A DNA stretch of 64,000 nt, from the NCBI GenBank assembly GCA_002359315.1, contig DEMS01000002.1, positions 117,089 through 181,088 of the forward strand, written 5' to 3'. The notes under the pieces were generated by a model. That model had not been told where the DNA came from, did not search any database, and saw only the letters and a list, made by a program, of their open reading frames with translations. The position numbers and the translations under genes were made by a program. Shown here one piece after another: positions 24,937 through 34,381 of the stretch (positions within the stretch are counted from its first letter, which is position 1; each line of letters starts with the position of its first letter). Source of the DNA: Bacteroidetes bacterium UBA2664 (lineage in GTDB: Bacteria > Bacteroidota > Rhodothermia > Balneolales > Balneolaceae).

Positions 24937-27300
24937 TCAATTCCTCAATGGTTTTCCGGTCTTTAGCATATGCTCCATTCGCTGATGTGTTCTTTCATCC
25001 TGGAAACACTCCAGAATTGCATCTCTTTCTTTTTTCAGAATTACTGATTCAGGCACCTGTTGTGGTTCGCTAATATCTCCCCCGGTCATCACTTCAGCCA
25101 CTTTTCGGGTGAGTAATTTATCGTAATCTGATGCGTACCCTGCTTCATTCATTATATAAAGCATTACATTTAGTGCGCTGAAACCGGTTTGACCTACCCA
25201 TTGCACGGTTGGTTCTACCGGAGGTTTGTACCCTTTTCGGGCGAGAGTCAATGCTTCTTGTTTGGCTGTTTTTAATAAAAGATCTCTATGCATCACAATA
25301 ACATCAGAATCTTTCAGAAAACCCATTTCTCTCGCTTTATGAGCACTGTCTGAGACTTTCGCCAAGCCAATTGTTTTGAACGCATTTTTTAAATAGGGTA
25401 ATGGATCTGCATTTTCTGATAATTCTACTTTTTCCATCGCACGCATCAATAACTCTTTGGTGCCCCCTCCGGCGGGTATTAAACCGACTCCTAACTCAAC
25501 CAATCCACAATAAAGCTCATGATGAGCAACGACTCGATCACAATGCATAAAGAACTCGACTCCCCCTCCGAATGCACGGCCTGCTACAGCTGCCACAATC
25601 GGAAACGGTTGATATCGTAATCCGACGGCTACTTCCTGAAATGCTTCAACTGCACTTTTAATCTGATTAAAATCGCCGCTCTGAAGTGCTTTCCCGGCTT
25701 CAGCCAGATTCGCTCCATAACTGAAATTTTCATGATCGTGGCCTATTACTAATGCGTCAAAATCCTTTTCCACACGTTCACAAACTTCCTTTAAAGACTG
25801 GACCAATTCAAACCCAAGGGTCTGTTGTTTTGTTCTGAACTCGAAAAGTGCAACCCCATCACCCATGTCATAGAGAGCCGCGTGATTGTTGTTCCAAACA
25901 TCACTCCCACCCCTTTGAAGTGAGTCCACAGTAATTGCACCCTTTGCGGGTGCAGATAGTGGAACACTTTTGCCCGATGATGGTTCGTATACCGTTCCAT
26001 CCTTATAAAATGAATCCCTGCCTGTGGATAGCATTTCTTTAACCCAATCAGGAACTGACTTCCCTTCACTTTCTAATCTTTTCACAGATTCTGCTACACC
26101 AATGGCATCCCATCGTTCAAACGGACCCAGTTCCCAGTTAAAACCCCATTTCATGGCTCTGTCTACCGCTTCAATGGAGTCTGAAATTTCAGGTATACGG
26201 TTCCCGGCATAGAGAATCAGGTCAGACTGAATCGTCCAGAGAAACTCACCGATCTCATTATCACAATTGACCAGATATTTAAGTCGCTCTTCCGATGTTC
26301 TAAACTCTTTTTTTGCTTTATTGACGGACTCAAACTGAACATCTTCCTGAGGTTCATATTCCAATGTGTCCGGGTTCACAACATGATATTCCGATCCTTC
26401 ATTGGTTTTTACTTTCTTGTAAAACCCACGGCCGGATTTATTGCCTTTTGCTCCATTTTCAACCATTTTCTTAAACTCATCAGGCAGATTAAAAACCTCT
26501 CTCCGTTCATCCTCAGGCACAGCCGGGTATAAATTTTCTGACACATGATTCAGTACATCGAGTCCCGCCATATCTGCAGTTCTGAAGCTTGCAGCTTTAG
26601 AGTAACCTGTTAATGTCCCGGTTAACAAATCGATCTCTTCCGCCCGAAATTTGCCCTCAAAAAACCAGGGCATCATAGAGGCCATAGAAAACACACCCAC
26701 CCGGTTAGCTATGAAGTTGGGAGTGTCTTTACAAAGAACCACACCTTTCCCAAGTATCGTCTCACAAAATTTGGACATGTAATCGGTTACCGCTGAATCT
26801 GTTGCCTTGGTTGGTATAATCTCTAACAATTTCATATACCTTGGTGGGTTAAAAAAATGTGTCCCTAAGAAATGTTGCTTGAAATCATCTGAACAATCTT
26901 CACTGATTTCAGAAATGGGCAAACCGGACGTGTTGGAGCTTATAATCGTGCCTTCTTTACGATATCTTTCAACCTGAGCCATCATATCCTTTTTGATATC
27001 CATTCGCTCAACAATTACCTCACAGACCCAGTCTGCACTTTCAATCCATTTTAAATGATCCTCAAAATTACCGGTTTCAATACGATCGGCCCAAGATGAG
27101 ATCGCTAATGGTGCCGGTTTCATTGAAGTCAATTTTTGTAGATTTTCCTCTGCTATTTTATTGGGTTTCTTGGGGTCATCAGATTTTAAATCGAGAAGTT
27201 TAACCTGCAGCCCGGCATTTACACAGTGAGCTGCAATCTGACTACCCATAACCCCTGAACCGAGTACGACAACGTGTTGAATATTGAACCTTTTTGGCAT
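24937..27300 (-). CDS. fadN: 3-hydroxyacyl-CoA dehydrogenase/enoyl-CoA hydratase, FadN-type
   Basis: A two-domain beta-oxidation enzyme. The hydroxyacyl-CoA dehydrogenase half is N-terminal (VVLGSGVMGSQIAAHCVNAG, then SNTSGLPISEI, GTHFFNPPRYMKLLEII and KDTPNFIANRVG). The crotonase half is C-terminal (VAGRAFGGGVEFFMHCDRVV and ELGVGLIPAGGGTKELLMRA). This domain order is the reverse of E. coli FadB and matches Bacillus FadN. At 787 aa it is complete. It lies between the acyl-CoA ligase gene (75 bp upstream) and the thiolase gene, all on the minus strand. Confidence 0.95.
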   Translation of the reverse strand: MPKRFNIQHVVVLGSGVMGSQIAAHCVNAGLQVKLLDLKSDDPKKPNKIAEENLQKLTSMKPAPLAISSWADRIETGNFEDHLKWIESADWVCEVIVERMDIKKDMMAQVERYRKEGTIISSNTSGLPISEISEDCSDDFKQHFLGTHFFNPPRYMKLLEIIPTKATDSAVTDYMSKFCETILGKGVVLCKDTPNFIANRVGVFSMASMMPWFFEGKFRAEEIDLLTGTLTGYSKAASFRTADMAGLDVLNHVSENLYPAVPEDERREVFNLPDEFKKMVENGAKGNKSGRGFYKKVKTNEGSEYHVVNPDTLEYEPQEDVQFESVNKAKKEFRTSEERLKYLVNCDNEIGEFLWTIQSDLILYAGNRIPEISDSIEAVDRAMKWGFNWELGPFERWDAIGVAESVKRLESEGKSVPDWVKEMLSTGRDSFYKDGTVYEPSSGKSVPLSAPAKGAITVDSLQRGGSDVWNNNHAALYDMGDGVALFEFRTKQQTLGFELVQSLKEVCERVEKDFDALVIGHDHENFSYGANLAEAGKALQSGDFNQIKSAVEAFQEVAVGLRYQPFPIVAAVAGRAFGGGVEFFMHCDRVVAHHELYCGLVELGVGLIPAGGGTKELLMRAMEKVELSENADPLPYLKNAFKTIGLAKVSDSAHKAREMGFLKDSDVIVMHRDLLLKTAKQEALTLARKGYKPPVEPTVQWVGQTGFSALNVMLYIMNEAGYASDYDKLLTRKVAEVMTGGDISEPQQVPESVILKKERDAILECFQDERTHQRMEHMLKTGKPLRN

Positions 27301-27374
27301 AATACTTGATGAATTAGCTCTGATTATAAATTCTTATGTATGGGTTCCTTTTAAATACCCTATTTTCTCTTCTA

Positions 27375-29165
27375 TCAATCGTCTTCCGGATACATTGCAT
27401 CAATAAGATCCTGATAATTATCCCGAACTACATTTCTTTTCACTTTCATGGTTGGAGTGAGTTCACCGCTATCTATGGTCAATGCATTTTCAAGTAGCGT
27501 AAATTTTTTGACGGTTTCCCAGGGGGAAAGCTGTTTATTTGTTTTATCGACCTCCTCCTGAATCAAATCCCGGATTTTCTCATCCTCGTTGAGGGGTTCT
27601 GTCGGTGTATACCCATCTCTTTTCAATCGTTTTTTGACATTTTCATATGCCGGAACAATCAGTGCTGAACAGAATTTCTTTTGATAACCGACCACAATCA
27701 CCTGGTCAATATATCCTGAGTTACTCAGCTTATTTTCTATGTTCTGTGGAGCAACATATTTCCCAGTAGATAACTTGAACATCGATTTTTTCCGATCCGT
27801 GATATAGAGATATCCATCATCATCAATTTTACCGATATCACCCGTACGAAACCAGCCATCATCATCAATGACCTCCTTTGTCTGCTCTTCGTTTTTGTAA
27901 TACCCCTTCATTATATTCGGGCCGCGAGCCAATATCTCTCCATCGTCTGCAATTTTTACCTCAACACCCGGAATAGGTTTACCTACACTTCCAATTCTCA
28001 TCGTTTCAGGTGTCTGAACTGTGATAACGGGTGATGTTTCAGTGAGTCCATAACCCTGGCCACAATAGACCCCCAATGCATTTATGAATCTGAAAATCTC
28101 GGGCGGTAGTGCAGCACCCCCGCTTGTCATTCCTTTCATATTGCCGCCAAACAGTGCCCGAATTTTGCTGTAAATCAGTTTATCGGCAATTTTATATTTT
28201 ATTGCTTTTAAACCCGAAGGCGGATTCTCAGGATCGTACTCTTCAGCCAGATAGATAGCCCAATAGTATAAATTCTTCTTCATTCCGGAAAGCTCCTGGC
28301 CTTTAACCTTGATTCCTGTATAAATCTTCTCCAATAAACGAGGAACTGTGGCCAGGAAGTAAGGTTGAACAGTTGCCATATCATCCCTGATCTCGTCCAC
28401 TTGCTCTATATAATGAATCCGGCAACCCATATAGAGATACATATAGTCTACAATTCTCTCAAATATATGTGAAAGAGGCAGATAACTTAGGACATTTTTA
28501 TCATGAAATTCCTCAACACTGAATGGAAGGGATTCCATTGAAGCGACTACATTTGTCGCAAGATTTCGATGAGTGAGCATAACTCCTTTCGGAAGGCCTG
28601 TAGTCCCGGAAGTATAAATTAAGGTTGCCAAATCTCCGGGTTCAACAGCCTCTTTCAAAGATTCAAAAAGTTTCGGTTTATTTTGATCCAATTTTTTACC
28701 GCTTTCTAAAACTGACTCAAAAGGTTTCAATTTTTTATGCTTCGAACCAAAAATAGTAATCACTGCTTTTACCGTATTTACACTTTTAATCAGAGGTTTT
28801 GTATCTGCAAACATCTCATCTGTGGACACTATATGAACCATCGCGTCCGAATTCTCCAATATATATTTGATCTGATCTCCCGGTTGGGTGGTATATATGG
28901 GGACACTTGCGGCTCCGATGGATAAAATCGCAATATCACAAATGATCCATTCTGTTGAATTCTCTGCGTGAAGTGCTACTTTATCTCCCCTTCGCACACC
29001 TAAATCATAGAGACCAAGAGCCAGGTGACGCACTTTCTGCTTAAACGTATCTACGTCTGTCTTAACCCATTCCCCATTCCTTTTTGTAGCGGCCAGGTGT
29101 CCGGCCGGGAAATTTTCAAGTCCTTTGGACAGTAGTTCAGGTAGTGTAACTTTCATTTCATCCAT
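27375..29165 (-). CDS. Long-chain acyl-CoA synthetase (AMP-forming)
   Basis: Activates fatty acids to acyl-CoA through an acyl-adenylate. The AMP-binding P-loop YTSGTTGLPKGVMLTHRN is near residue 190. Further motifs are GYGLTETSPV, GWFRTGDIG and the hinge/lysine region DRKKSMFKLSTGKYVAPQ. At 596 aa it matches the long-chain (FAA/FadD15-like) subgroup. It is the promoter-proximal gene of the minus-strand fatty-acid cluster, so activation, the FadN steps and thiolysis are encoded in pathway order. No acyl-CoA dehydrogenase gene is in the window. Confidence 0.95.
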   Translation of the reverse strand: MDEMKVTLPELLSKGLENFPAGHLAATKRNGEWVKTDVDTFKQKVRHLALGLYDLGVRRGDKVALHAENSTEWIICDIAILSIGAASVPIYTTQPGDQIKYILENSDAMVHIVSTDEMFADTKPLIKSVNTVKAVITIFGSKHKKLKPFESVLESGKKLDQNKPKLFESLKEAVEPGDLATLIYTSGTTGLPKGVMLTHRNLATNVVASMESLPFSVEEFHDKNVLSYLPLSHIFERIVDYMYLYMGCRIHYIEQVDEIRDDMATVQPYFLATVPRLLEKIYTGIKVKGQELSGMKKNLYYWAIYLAEEYDPENPPSGLKAIKYKIADKLIYSKIRALFGGNMKGMTSGGAALPPEIFRFINALGVYCGQGYGLTETSPVITVQTPETMRIGSVGKPIPGVEVKIADDGEILARGPNIMKGYYKNEEQTKEVIDDDGWFRTGDIGKIDDDGYLYITDRKKSMFKLSTGKYVAPQNIENKLSNSGYIDQVIVVGYQKKFCSALIVPAYENVKKRLKRDGYTPTEPLNEDEKIRDLIQEEVDKTNKQLSPWETVKKFTLLENALTIDSGELTPTMKVKRNVVRDNYQDLIDAMYPEDD

Positions 29166-29346
29166 ACTAATAAAAGCGGTTTTTTAGCTTGTTGAGTCAG
29201 TTTAACACTGTTTCATGATAATTAACACTTTAGGAGCATTTTTAAAAATTAGTTATTCAAATAATTTCATTTTTTCGATGATTTATCACTATTGTATCAA
29301 CAATAAATTAATCGAAACTGTAAATCTTCTATTAATTCTCTGAAAT

Positions 29347-29781
29347 ATGCACATTGATGAAGAGATCCGATCAAAATTTGAATCATTATCACATGAATTT
29401 CCTAAAAATATGAACACCCATTTAGGAATAGAATTTTCACTGATCAGCAGGGATGAAATGCGTGCATCAATGCCAGTAAATGAAAATACCATTCAGCCTA
29501 TGGGGATATTGCATGGTGGTGCATCTGTAGCACTTGCTGAAACACTGGCCTCAATCGGTGCCTGGCTAAACGTAAGTGATCAAAACAGTGCTGTAGTCGG
29601 TCTTGAAATTAATGCCAATCATATAAAAACTGTTCGATTGGGAGGTACAGTTATCGGAATATCAAAACCCCTTCACCGGGGATCTACCACACAGGTATGG
29701 GAAACCCGGATTGAAACTGAAGATGGTAAATTGGTATCCATTTCTCGCTGTACGATTGCAATCATAAAAAAAAGGGGTTAA
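29347..29781 (+). CDS. Hotdog-fold thioesterase (PaaI/MenI-like)
   Basis: A compact 144-aa hotdog protein. The thioesterase signature QPMGILHGGASVALAETLAS spans residues about 54-73 and includes the HGG loop and the Glu of the catalytic helix. VGLEINANHIKTVRLG is the central hotdog strand. Family members hydrolyse aromatic or short acyl-CoA, such as 1,4-dihydroxy-2-naphthoyl-CoA. It is divergent from the acyl-CoA ligase gene and only 4 bp ahead of the YfcC-type transporter, so those two are probably coupled. Confidence 0.88.
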   Translation: MHIDEEIRSKFESLSHEFPKNMNTHLGIEFSLISRDEMRASMPVNENTIQPMGILHGGASVALAETLASIGAWLNVSDQNSAVVGLEINANHIKTVRLGGTVIGISKPLHRGSTTQVWETRIETEDGKLVSISRCTIAIIKKRG

Positions 29782-29785
29782 GTCC

Positions 29786-31159
29786 ATGAAATTCAAAATT
29801 CCCGATACACTGGTACTGCTTTTTATTTTAATGACATTTTCATTGGCCCTTACATGGGTTTTGCCCTCAGGAGAGTTTGCAACTGAAGAGAATGAAAGTG
29901 GAATTGAAGTCGTAGTTCCCGGTTCTTTCGAAGTATTTACTGATAAAGAGTATCTCTCACCGCTCGCTTTATTCACAGTTGTCCCCCGTGCCTTCGCAGA
30001 CGCACAGGGGATTATCTTTTTTGTTTTGATCATAGGCGGTGCACTGGCTGTAGTCCGTAAAACAGGAGCTATCGACGCGGTACTCGGTAAAATTGTCACA
30101 CAATTTGGTAACAGGCCGGGCCCGCTTCTTTTTGTCACTATGTTTTTATTCGCATTCGCCTCATCTACGCTTGGAATGGCTGAAGAGTACATCCCATTTG
30201 CCATCATTTTAGTAGCTCTTTGTCTTGCCATGAATCTGGACTCGGTAACTGCAATAGGCACCCTTGTTGTAGGTTATTGCATAGGGTATGGCGTCGCAAT
30301 AATGAACCCATTCACTTTATTAGTTGCGCAAGACATCGCCGGCCTTTCACCAACATCCGGCATGTGGTTTCGATTATCGTTATTCGTTCCGCTTTTTGCA
30401 ATCGGATTTCATCATGTTTGGAGTTATGCAAAAATGGTTCAAAATGATCCTAAAAAGAGCTTCGTTTATGGTATTCAGGAAAATGAAAACCAGACCGTAG
30501 TCGATTATCCGGAGTTAACTTTTAGAAGATCTTTGGTACTATTTGTAACCGGAGCAGCATTGATTGTATTAGTTTATGGTATCTGGAAATACAGTTGGTA
30601 TTTCATTGAACTTGGAGCTGTATTTCTGGCACTAACTGTACTTGTGGGAATCATATCGGGAATTGGCATCAATAAGACCGCTAAAACGTTCACTGCAGGT
30701 GCTGCAGAACTAACCGGTACAGCCCTATTAATCGGTTTTGCAAGAGCTATAGCACTCATCATGCAGGATGGAGAAATTCTACATACAGTTGTAAATGGGT
30801 TGGCTGCTCCACTATCTATTGTAGGAGCCGAATTTGCAGCGATAGGAATGCTCTTTATTCAAAGTATCCTGAATTTTTTCATTCCATCCGGAAGTGGTCA
30901 GGCCTTGGTAACGATGCCCTTGATGGCTCCTATTGGTGATCTGATAGGGGTATCCAGACAAATCTCCGTTCTGGCTTTTCAGATGGGTGATGGATTAATG
31001 AATATGATAGTGCCTACTAACCCGGTCTTAATGGGGATTTTAGGTCTTGCGAGTATCCCATATGATAAATGGTTCAAATTCATCTATCCGCTTTTGCTGA
31101 AATTACTACTGGTCTGTTCACTGGCACTTGCATTCGCAGTTTGGATTGGGTATTCCTGA
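29786..31159 (+). CDS. YfcC-family (DcuC-like) membrane transporter
   Basis: A 457-aa integral membrane protein with about 12 hydrophobic segments. It begins KIPDTLVLLFILMTFSLALTWVLPSGEF, the typical opening of the YfcC/DcuC family. Inverted-topology hairpin motifs are FASSTLGMAEEYIPF and NFFIPSGSGQALVTMPLMAPIGDL, both diagnostic of this ion-transporter superfamily branch. Substrates are C4-dicarboxylates or amino acids and cannot be settled from sequence. The preceding thioesterase stop is 4 bp upstream. Confidence 0.9.
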   Translation: MKFKIPDTLVLLFILMTFSLALTWVLPSGEFATEENESGIEVVVPGSFEVFTDKEYLSPLALFTVVPRAFADAQGIIFFVLIIGGALAVVRKTGAIDAVLGKIVTQFGNRPGPLLFVTMFLFAFASSTLGMAEEYIPFAIILVALCLAMNLDSVTAIGTLVVGYCIGYGVAIMNPFTLLVAQDIAGLSPTSGMWFRLSLFVPLFAIGFHHVWSYAKMVQNDPKKSFVYGIQENENQTVVDYPELTFRRSLVLFVTGAALIVLVYGIWKYSWYFIELGAVFLALTVLVGIISGIGINKTAKTFTAGAAELTGTALLIGFARAIALIMQDGEILHTVVNGLAAPLSIVGAEFAAIGMLFIQSILNFFIPSGSGQALVTMPLMAPIGDLIGVSRQISVLAFQMGDGLMNMIVPTNPVLMGILGLASIPYDKWFKFIYPLLLKLLLVCSLALAFAVWIGYS

Positions 31160-31205
31160 ATTTTGTTTAGCATTTACTATGTAATTTCATATTCCAAGCC
31201 CTGAG

Positions 31206-31226
31206 ATCCTGAAACAAGTTCAGGAT
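31206..31226. repeat. Dispersed hairpin repeat ATCCTGAA-N5-TTCAGGAT (copy 2)
   Basis: The same 8-bp arms and 5-nt loop as at 22412, with the shared left flank GAG and right flank GAC. It sits 47 bp after the transporter stop, upstream of the convergent GlsB-like gene. Two copies nearly 9 kb apart in similar convergent gaps indicate a repeated element used at transcript ends. Confidence 0.75.
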
Positions 31227-31368
31227 GACAAAATTGTGGATTTTGATCTCGATCCATGCTCCTGCTCCACAAAATTTTTCCACTTCATGATCATAGTTCG
31301 GTCACTTCTCTACTCTCCGGTACCATTCTACACGTAATGCTGATTCCATTTCAGCATCTTGTTAACGG

Positions 31369-31641
31369 CTATTTCCCTTTGGTAAGGATCCCAACGATCA
31401 CTACAAAGATCACTGATCCGATGATCGACCAGATCACGGGAAACGGGCTTCCCCCAATCGTGATGTTAAACAATTCCGGCAGATTAAGCTTATCACTTAA
31501 CCATGATCCCAACAGAGCACCTATAAATCCAATCACAATTGATACAATACAACCACTCCCGGAATAACCGGCAATAGATTGTCCGATGGAACCGCAAATC
31601 CCGGCAATTAAAAGAAGAAATAAAAATTCAAATAAACCCAT
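31369..31641 (-). CDS. GlsB/YeaQ/YmgE-family small membrane protein
   Basis: A 90-aa transglycosylase-associated-type protein with three Gly-rich membrane helices. The family pattern AGICGSIGQSIAGYSGSGCIVSIVIGFIGALLGSWL is clear. These are stress-linked inner-membrane proteins of unknown mechanism. The gene is complete and stands alone, convergent with the YfcC-type transporter. The 209-bp gap on its upstream side (31642-31850) contains no gene or clear signal. Confidence 0.87.
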   Translation of the reverse strand: MGLFEFLFLLLIAGICGSIGQSIAGYSGSGCIVSIVIGFIGALLGSWLSDKLNLPELFNITIGGSPFPVIWSIIGSVIFVVIVGILTKGK

Positions 31642-31850
31642 GAGTATGATTTTGATTTAATGTTAAAATATAAAATGAATATATAAAGTATAGCAAGATT
31701 TGGGGGTACACATATCAGGTTATGAATATTTTATTTAAAAGAAATCCATCCTATAAGTTCCCTAATAAATAATGTACTAATTCCCGATAATTATTTCAGA
31801 CACAACAGATACATAATTAGATTTCAATTCTTCATTTCGAACTTTTGTCA

Positions 31851-33665
31851 TTACTCTCCCATCACATTTCCTTCTCTTCTGGGGTCTGCCCCTCCATAAA
31901 GCCCCTGATCTGTAATTTGAATCGCTTGAATACCACTGGTTAATGATCTGATCGTAATTTCGTGTCCCATAGATTCCAGGGATTGAATGATATGATTCGG
32001 AAATGCATCCAATTCCAAAACTGAGGGTCCATTATAGTTTACAAAATTAGGCAGATCGATCGCTTTTTGTGCATCCAGTCCCCATCCATACATCCCATAA
32101 ATAGCCTTGGCTGTGTAGTGTATGATTGCGGCTCCTCCGGGTGAACCAACAGCCGCTAAAAATTCACCGGTTTCAAGATCAAAAATCAACGTTGGACTCA
32201 TGCTGGATCTGGGCCTTTTTCCGGGCTCCACCCTGTTTGCAATCAAATTTCCATAATCGTCAACGGGAGATAATGAAAAATCTGTCAGTTCATTGTTCAA
32301 AAGGAAGCCCCCATTCATATTGGTACCTCCATTACTCATAATTCGGCTGCCAAATCCACTTTCAATCGTCGTCGTCATAGATACTGCATTTCCATTTCTA
32401 TCCACAATACTTATATGACTTGTACCTGATTCAGGCTGAAAAAGTTGCGATCCATACATTGATGTCATTGACCCCGGATTGCCGGGTTCAGCTTCATCCA
32501 TTGAGTTATTTGATACCAAAGATGCTCGTTGATTTAAATAATCTTCATTCAACATCGTGTTCCAGTCACCTCCAGGACCTTCTACAAATCGGGGGTCTGC
32601 AACATATTGATTGCGATCAGCAAATGATAATTTTGACGCCTCTAAAAATTGATGAAGCCATTCTGCCGTCGGGATCGAGTCAGCCAGTTCTATTTCAGGG
32701 GATTCCAAATGATCCAAAATTCCCAAAATTTGCATGATTGCTAAATGGCCGGATGAAGGCGGAGGAAACCCACAGATATTATAAGTTCTCCAGGCATTAC
32801 ACATGACCTCAGTTCTTAAATCCAGCTCTAAATAAGCGGCAATATCTCCTGTTTCAATCGTTCCCGGACGGCTATGTGATTGAACCCGATCAACAATATC
32901 TTCCGCAACAATTCCTGTGTAAAAAGTTGATATTCCAAACTGGGATATATCTTTTAAAATTTGAGCCAACGCCGGATTATAAACAGTTTCGCCAATTTTA
33001 ATCGGCGTACCATCTTCATTGTAGAAATAGGATGCTGCAATCGGGTCGTTCCGTAGTGTTTGATCCGAGTCCAGGAGTGAGTGCAGTCTGGCCCCCATTT
33101 TAAAACCTTGTTCTGACAGTGTTATTGCAGGCTTAAATAATTCCGGCCAGGGTAAAATTCCATGATTTTCATGAGCTGTTTTTAGTAATGCCAACGTTCC
33201 CGGCACTCCTACTGACAATCCGCTCCTGACTGCATCTGCATAGGGTAATGGTTCTCCATTATCATCCAAGAACAGGACCTCTGAAGCACCGGAAGGCGCT
33301 GTTTCCCGACCATTATATGCGTGAATTTGTTCACCATCCCAGGCAAGTAAAAAAGCACCGCCCCCAATTCCACTTGATTGAGGTTCTGTCAGGGTCAATA
33401 CCAACTGAACAGCAATAGCCGCATCAACTGCTGATCCTCCGGCTTTCAGAATCTGATAACCTGCATCAGTAGCTATTGGATTGGCAGAAGCAACTGCAAA
33501 ATTTTCCAGAGCCCAACCCGGTTTTGGTATGTATCCTGTTGGCAATTCAGGCTGAACCGGAATTGAATAGTTTAGTGACGTCCTCTCATCTACTCGATCA
33601 CATGAGGTTATAAGTATTGAAAAAAGAAAAAAAACGGTGATTATAACTATGGAAATCTGCTTCAT
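31851..33665 (-). CDS. ggt: Gamma-glutamyltransferase, lipid-anchored
   Basis: Hydrolyses or transfers the gamma-glutamyl group of glutathione and related peptides outside the cytoplasm. The signal peptide ends in LITSC (Cys22), so it should be lipid-anchored. The precursor self-cleaves before the nucleophilic Thr415 in ESGTSHISIVDRNGN, giving large and small subunits. Other conserved segments are PEPQSSGIGGGAFLL (glutamyl-binding), YNGRETAP and RPRSSMSPT. At 604 aa it is full length. It is a single gene. Confidence 0.95.
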   Translation of the reverse strand: MKQISIVIITVFFLFSILITSCDRVDERTSLNYSIPVQPELPTGYIPKPGWALENFAVASANPIATDAGYQILKAGGSAVDAAIAVQLVLTLTEPQSSGIGGGAFLLAWDGEQIHAYNGRETAPSGASEVLFLDDNGEPLPYADAVRSGLSVGVPGTLALLKTAHENHGILPWPELFKPAITLSEQGFKMGARLHSLLDSDQTLRNDPIAASYFYNEDGTPIKIGETVYNPALAQILKDISQFGISTFYTGIVAEDIVDRVQSHSRPGTIETGDIAAYLELDLRTEVMCNAWRTYNICGFPPPSSGHLAIMQILGILDHLESPEIELADSIPTAEWLHQFLEASKLSFADRNQYVADPRFVEGPGGDWNTMLNEDYLNQRASLVSNNSMDEAEPGNPGSMTSMYGSQLFQPESGTSHISIVDRNGNAVSMTTTIESGFGSRIMSNGGTNMNGGFLLNNELTDFSLSPVDDYGNLIANRVEPGKRPRSSMSPTLIFDLETGEFLAAVGSPGGAAIIHYTAKAIYGMYGWGLDAQKAIDLPNFVNYNGPSVLELDAFPNHIIQSLESMGHEITIRSLTSGIQAIQITDQGLYGGADPRREGNVMGE

Positions 33666-33734
33666 CAGGAAGGGTATTTGAATTTAATAATAACGTAAGG
33701 AAGAAAGTTTGAATGAGTTTCGACTACAGCTTCA

Positions 33735-34169
33735 TTAAAATGGTAACCACACACTCCACGGAATCACAAATAGCATTAGAACGAGAGCAATGGAGTAATA
33801 AACCACTATTGTCCGAAGCCTTCGTGCATCATCACCGGGCTTTTTGGCCTTTATATATCCAATTGTAATGATGGCAATTGCTGCGATCATCAGTAGCGGA
33901 TGCTCAAGGGTGGTTAAGCGCAACATACTATCTCCCATTGCATCTGTTGAAAATGAAGAGATTCCGACCGGAGAGATTGTGTAAAGTATCAAACCGATTA
34001 GTAACTGAAGATGGGAACAAATAAAAACTACCAATGCAGACTTTCGCACTTTCTCCGTGAATGTGCCTTTTTTGACCAGTTTGAATAACGAATAGCCGAT
34101 TACAACTATCAAAGCGATCAGTACCAGATAAGCAAAAACTGAGTGTAGATGTTTAATTCCTATATACAT
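33735..34169 (-). CDS. Small four-helix membrane protein, cytochrome b-like
   Basis: A 144-aa protein with four hydrophobic helices (about residues 10-30, 45-67, 90-108 and 122-140). His residues lie near the membrane face in IKHLHSVFAYL, FICSHLQLLIG and LEHPLLMI. This spacing is reminiscent of small Bacteroidota membrane proteins annotated as cytochrome b-like, so haem binding is possible but unproven. It is a separate gene in a minus-strand series between the disulfide reductase and gamma-glutamyltransferase genes, with about 70 bp to the latter. Confidence 0.6.
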   Translation of the reverse strand: MYIGIKHLHSVFAYLVLIALIVVIGYSLFKLVKKGTFTEKVRKSALVVFICSHLQLLIGLILYTISPVGISSFSTDAMGDSMLRLTTLEHPLLMIAAIAIITIGYIKAKKPGDDARRLRTIVVYYSIALVLMLFVIPWSVWLPF

Positions 34170-34381
34170 GTCTATATATTTAAAATTCCCTGAAAATCGT
34201 TTACGGATGATTCACACATCTATAAGTGAATATCCTACTATAGGTTCCGATTTACAAATGGGATTTTAAAACATATTACATGATGCGAACTATTTGGTTT
34301 CTATTCACCGGTAGGATTAAAAATTTAGCACACGATTCGAAATTTTTAGATCCGATTAACAAAAAGGATATTAACCAAAAG

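Noticed and set aside
29662..30261. A 199-codon open frame on the minus strand over the thioesterase/transporter genes.
   Set aside because: Antisense to two well-supported genes; composition is Ser/Thr-rich without motifs.
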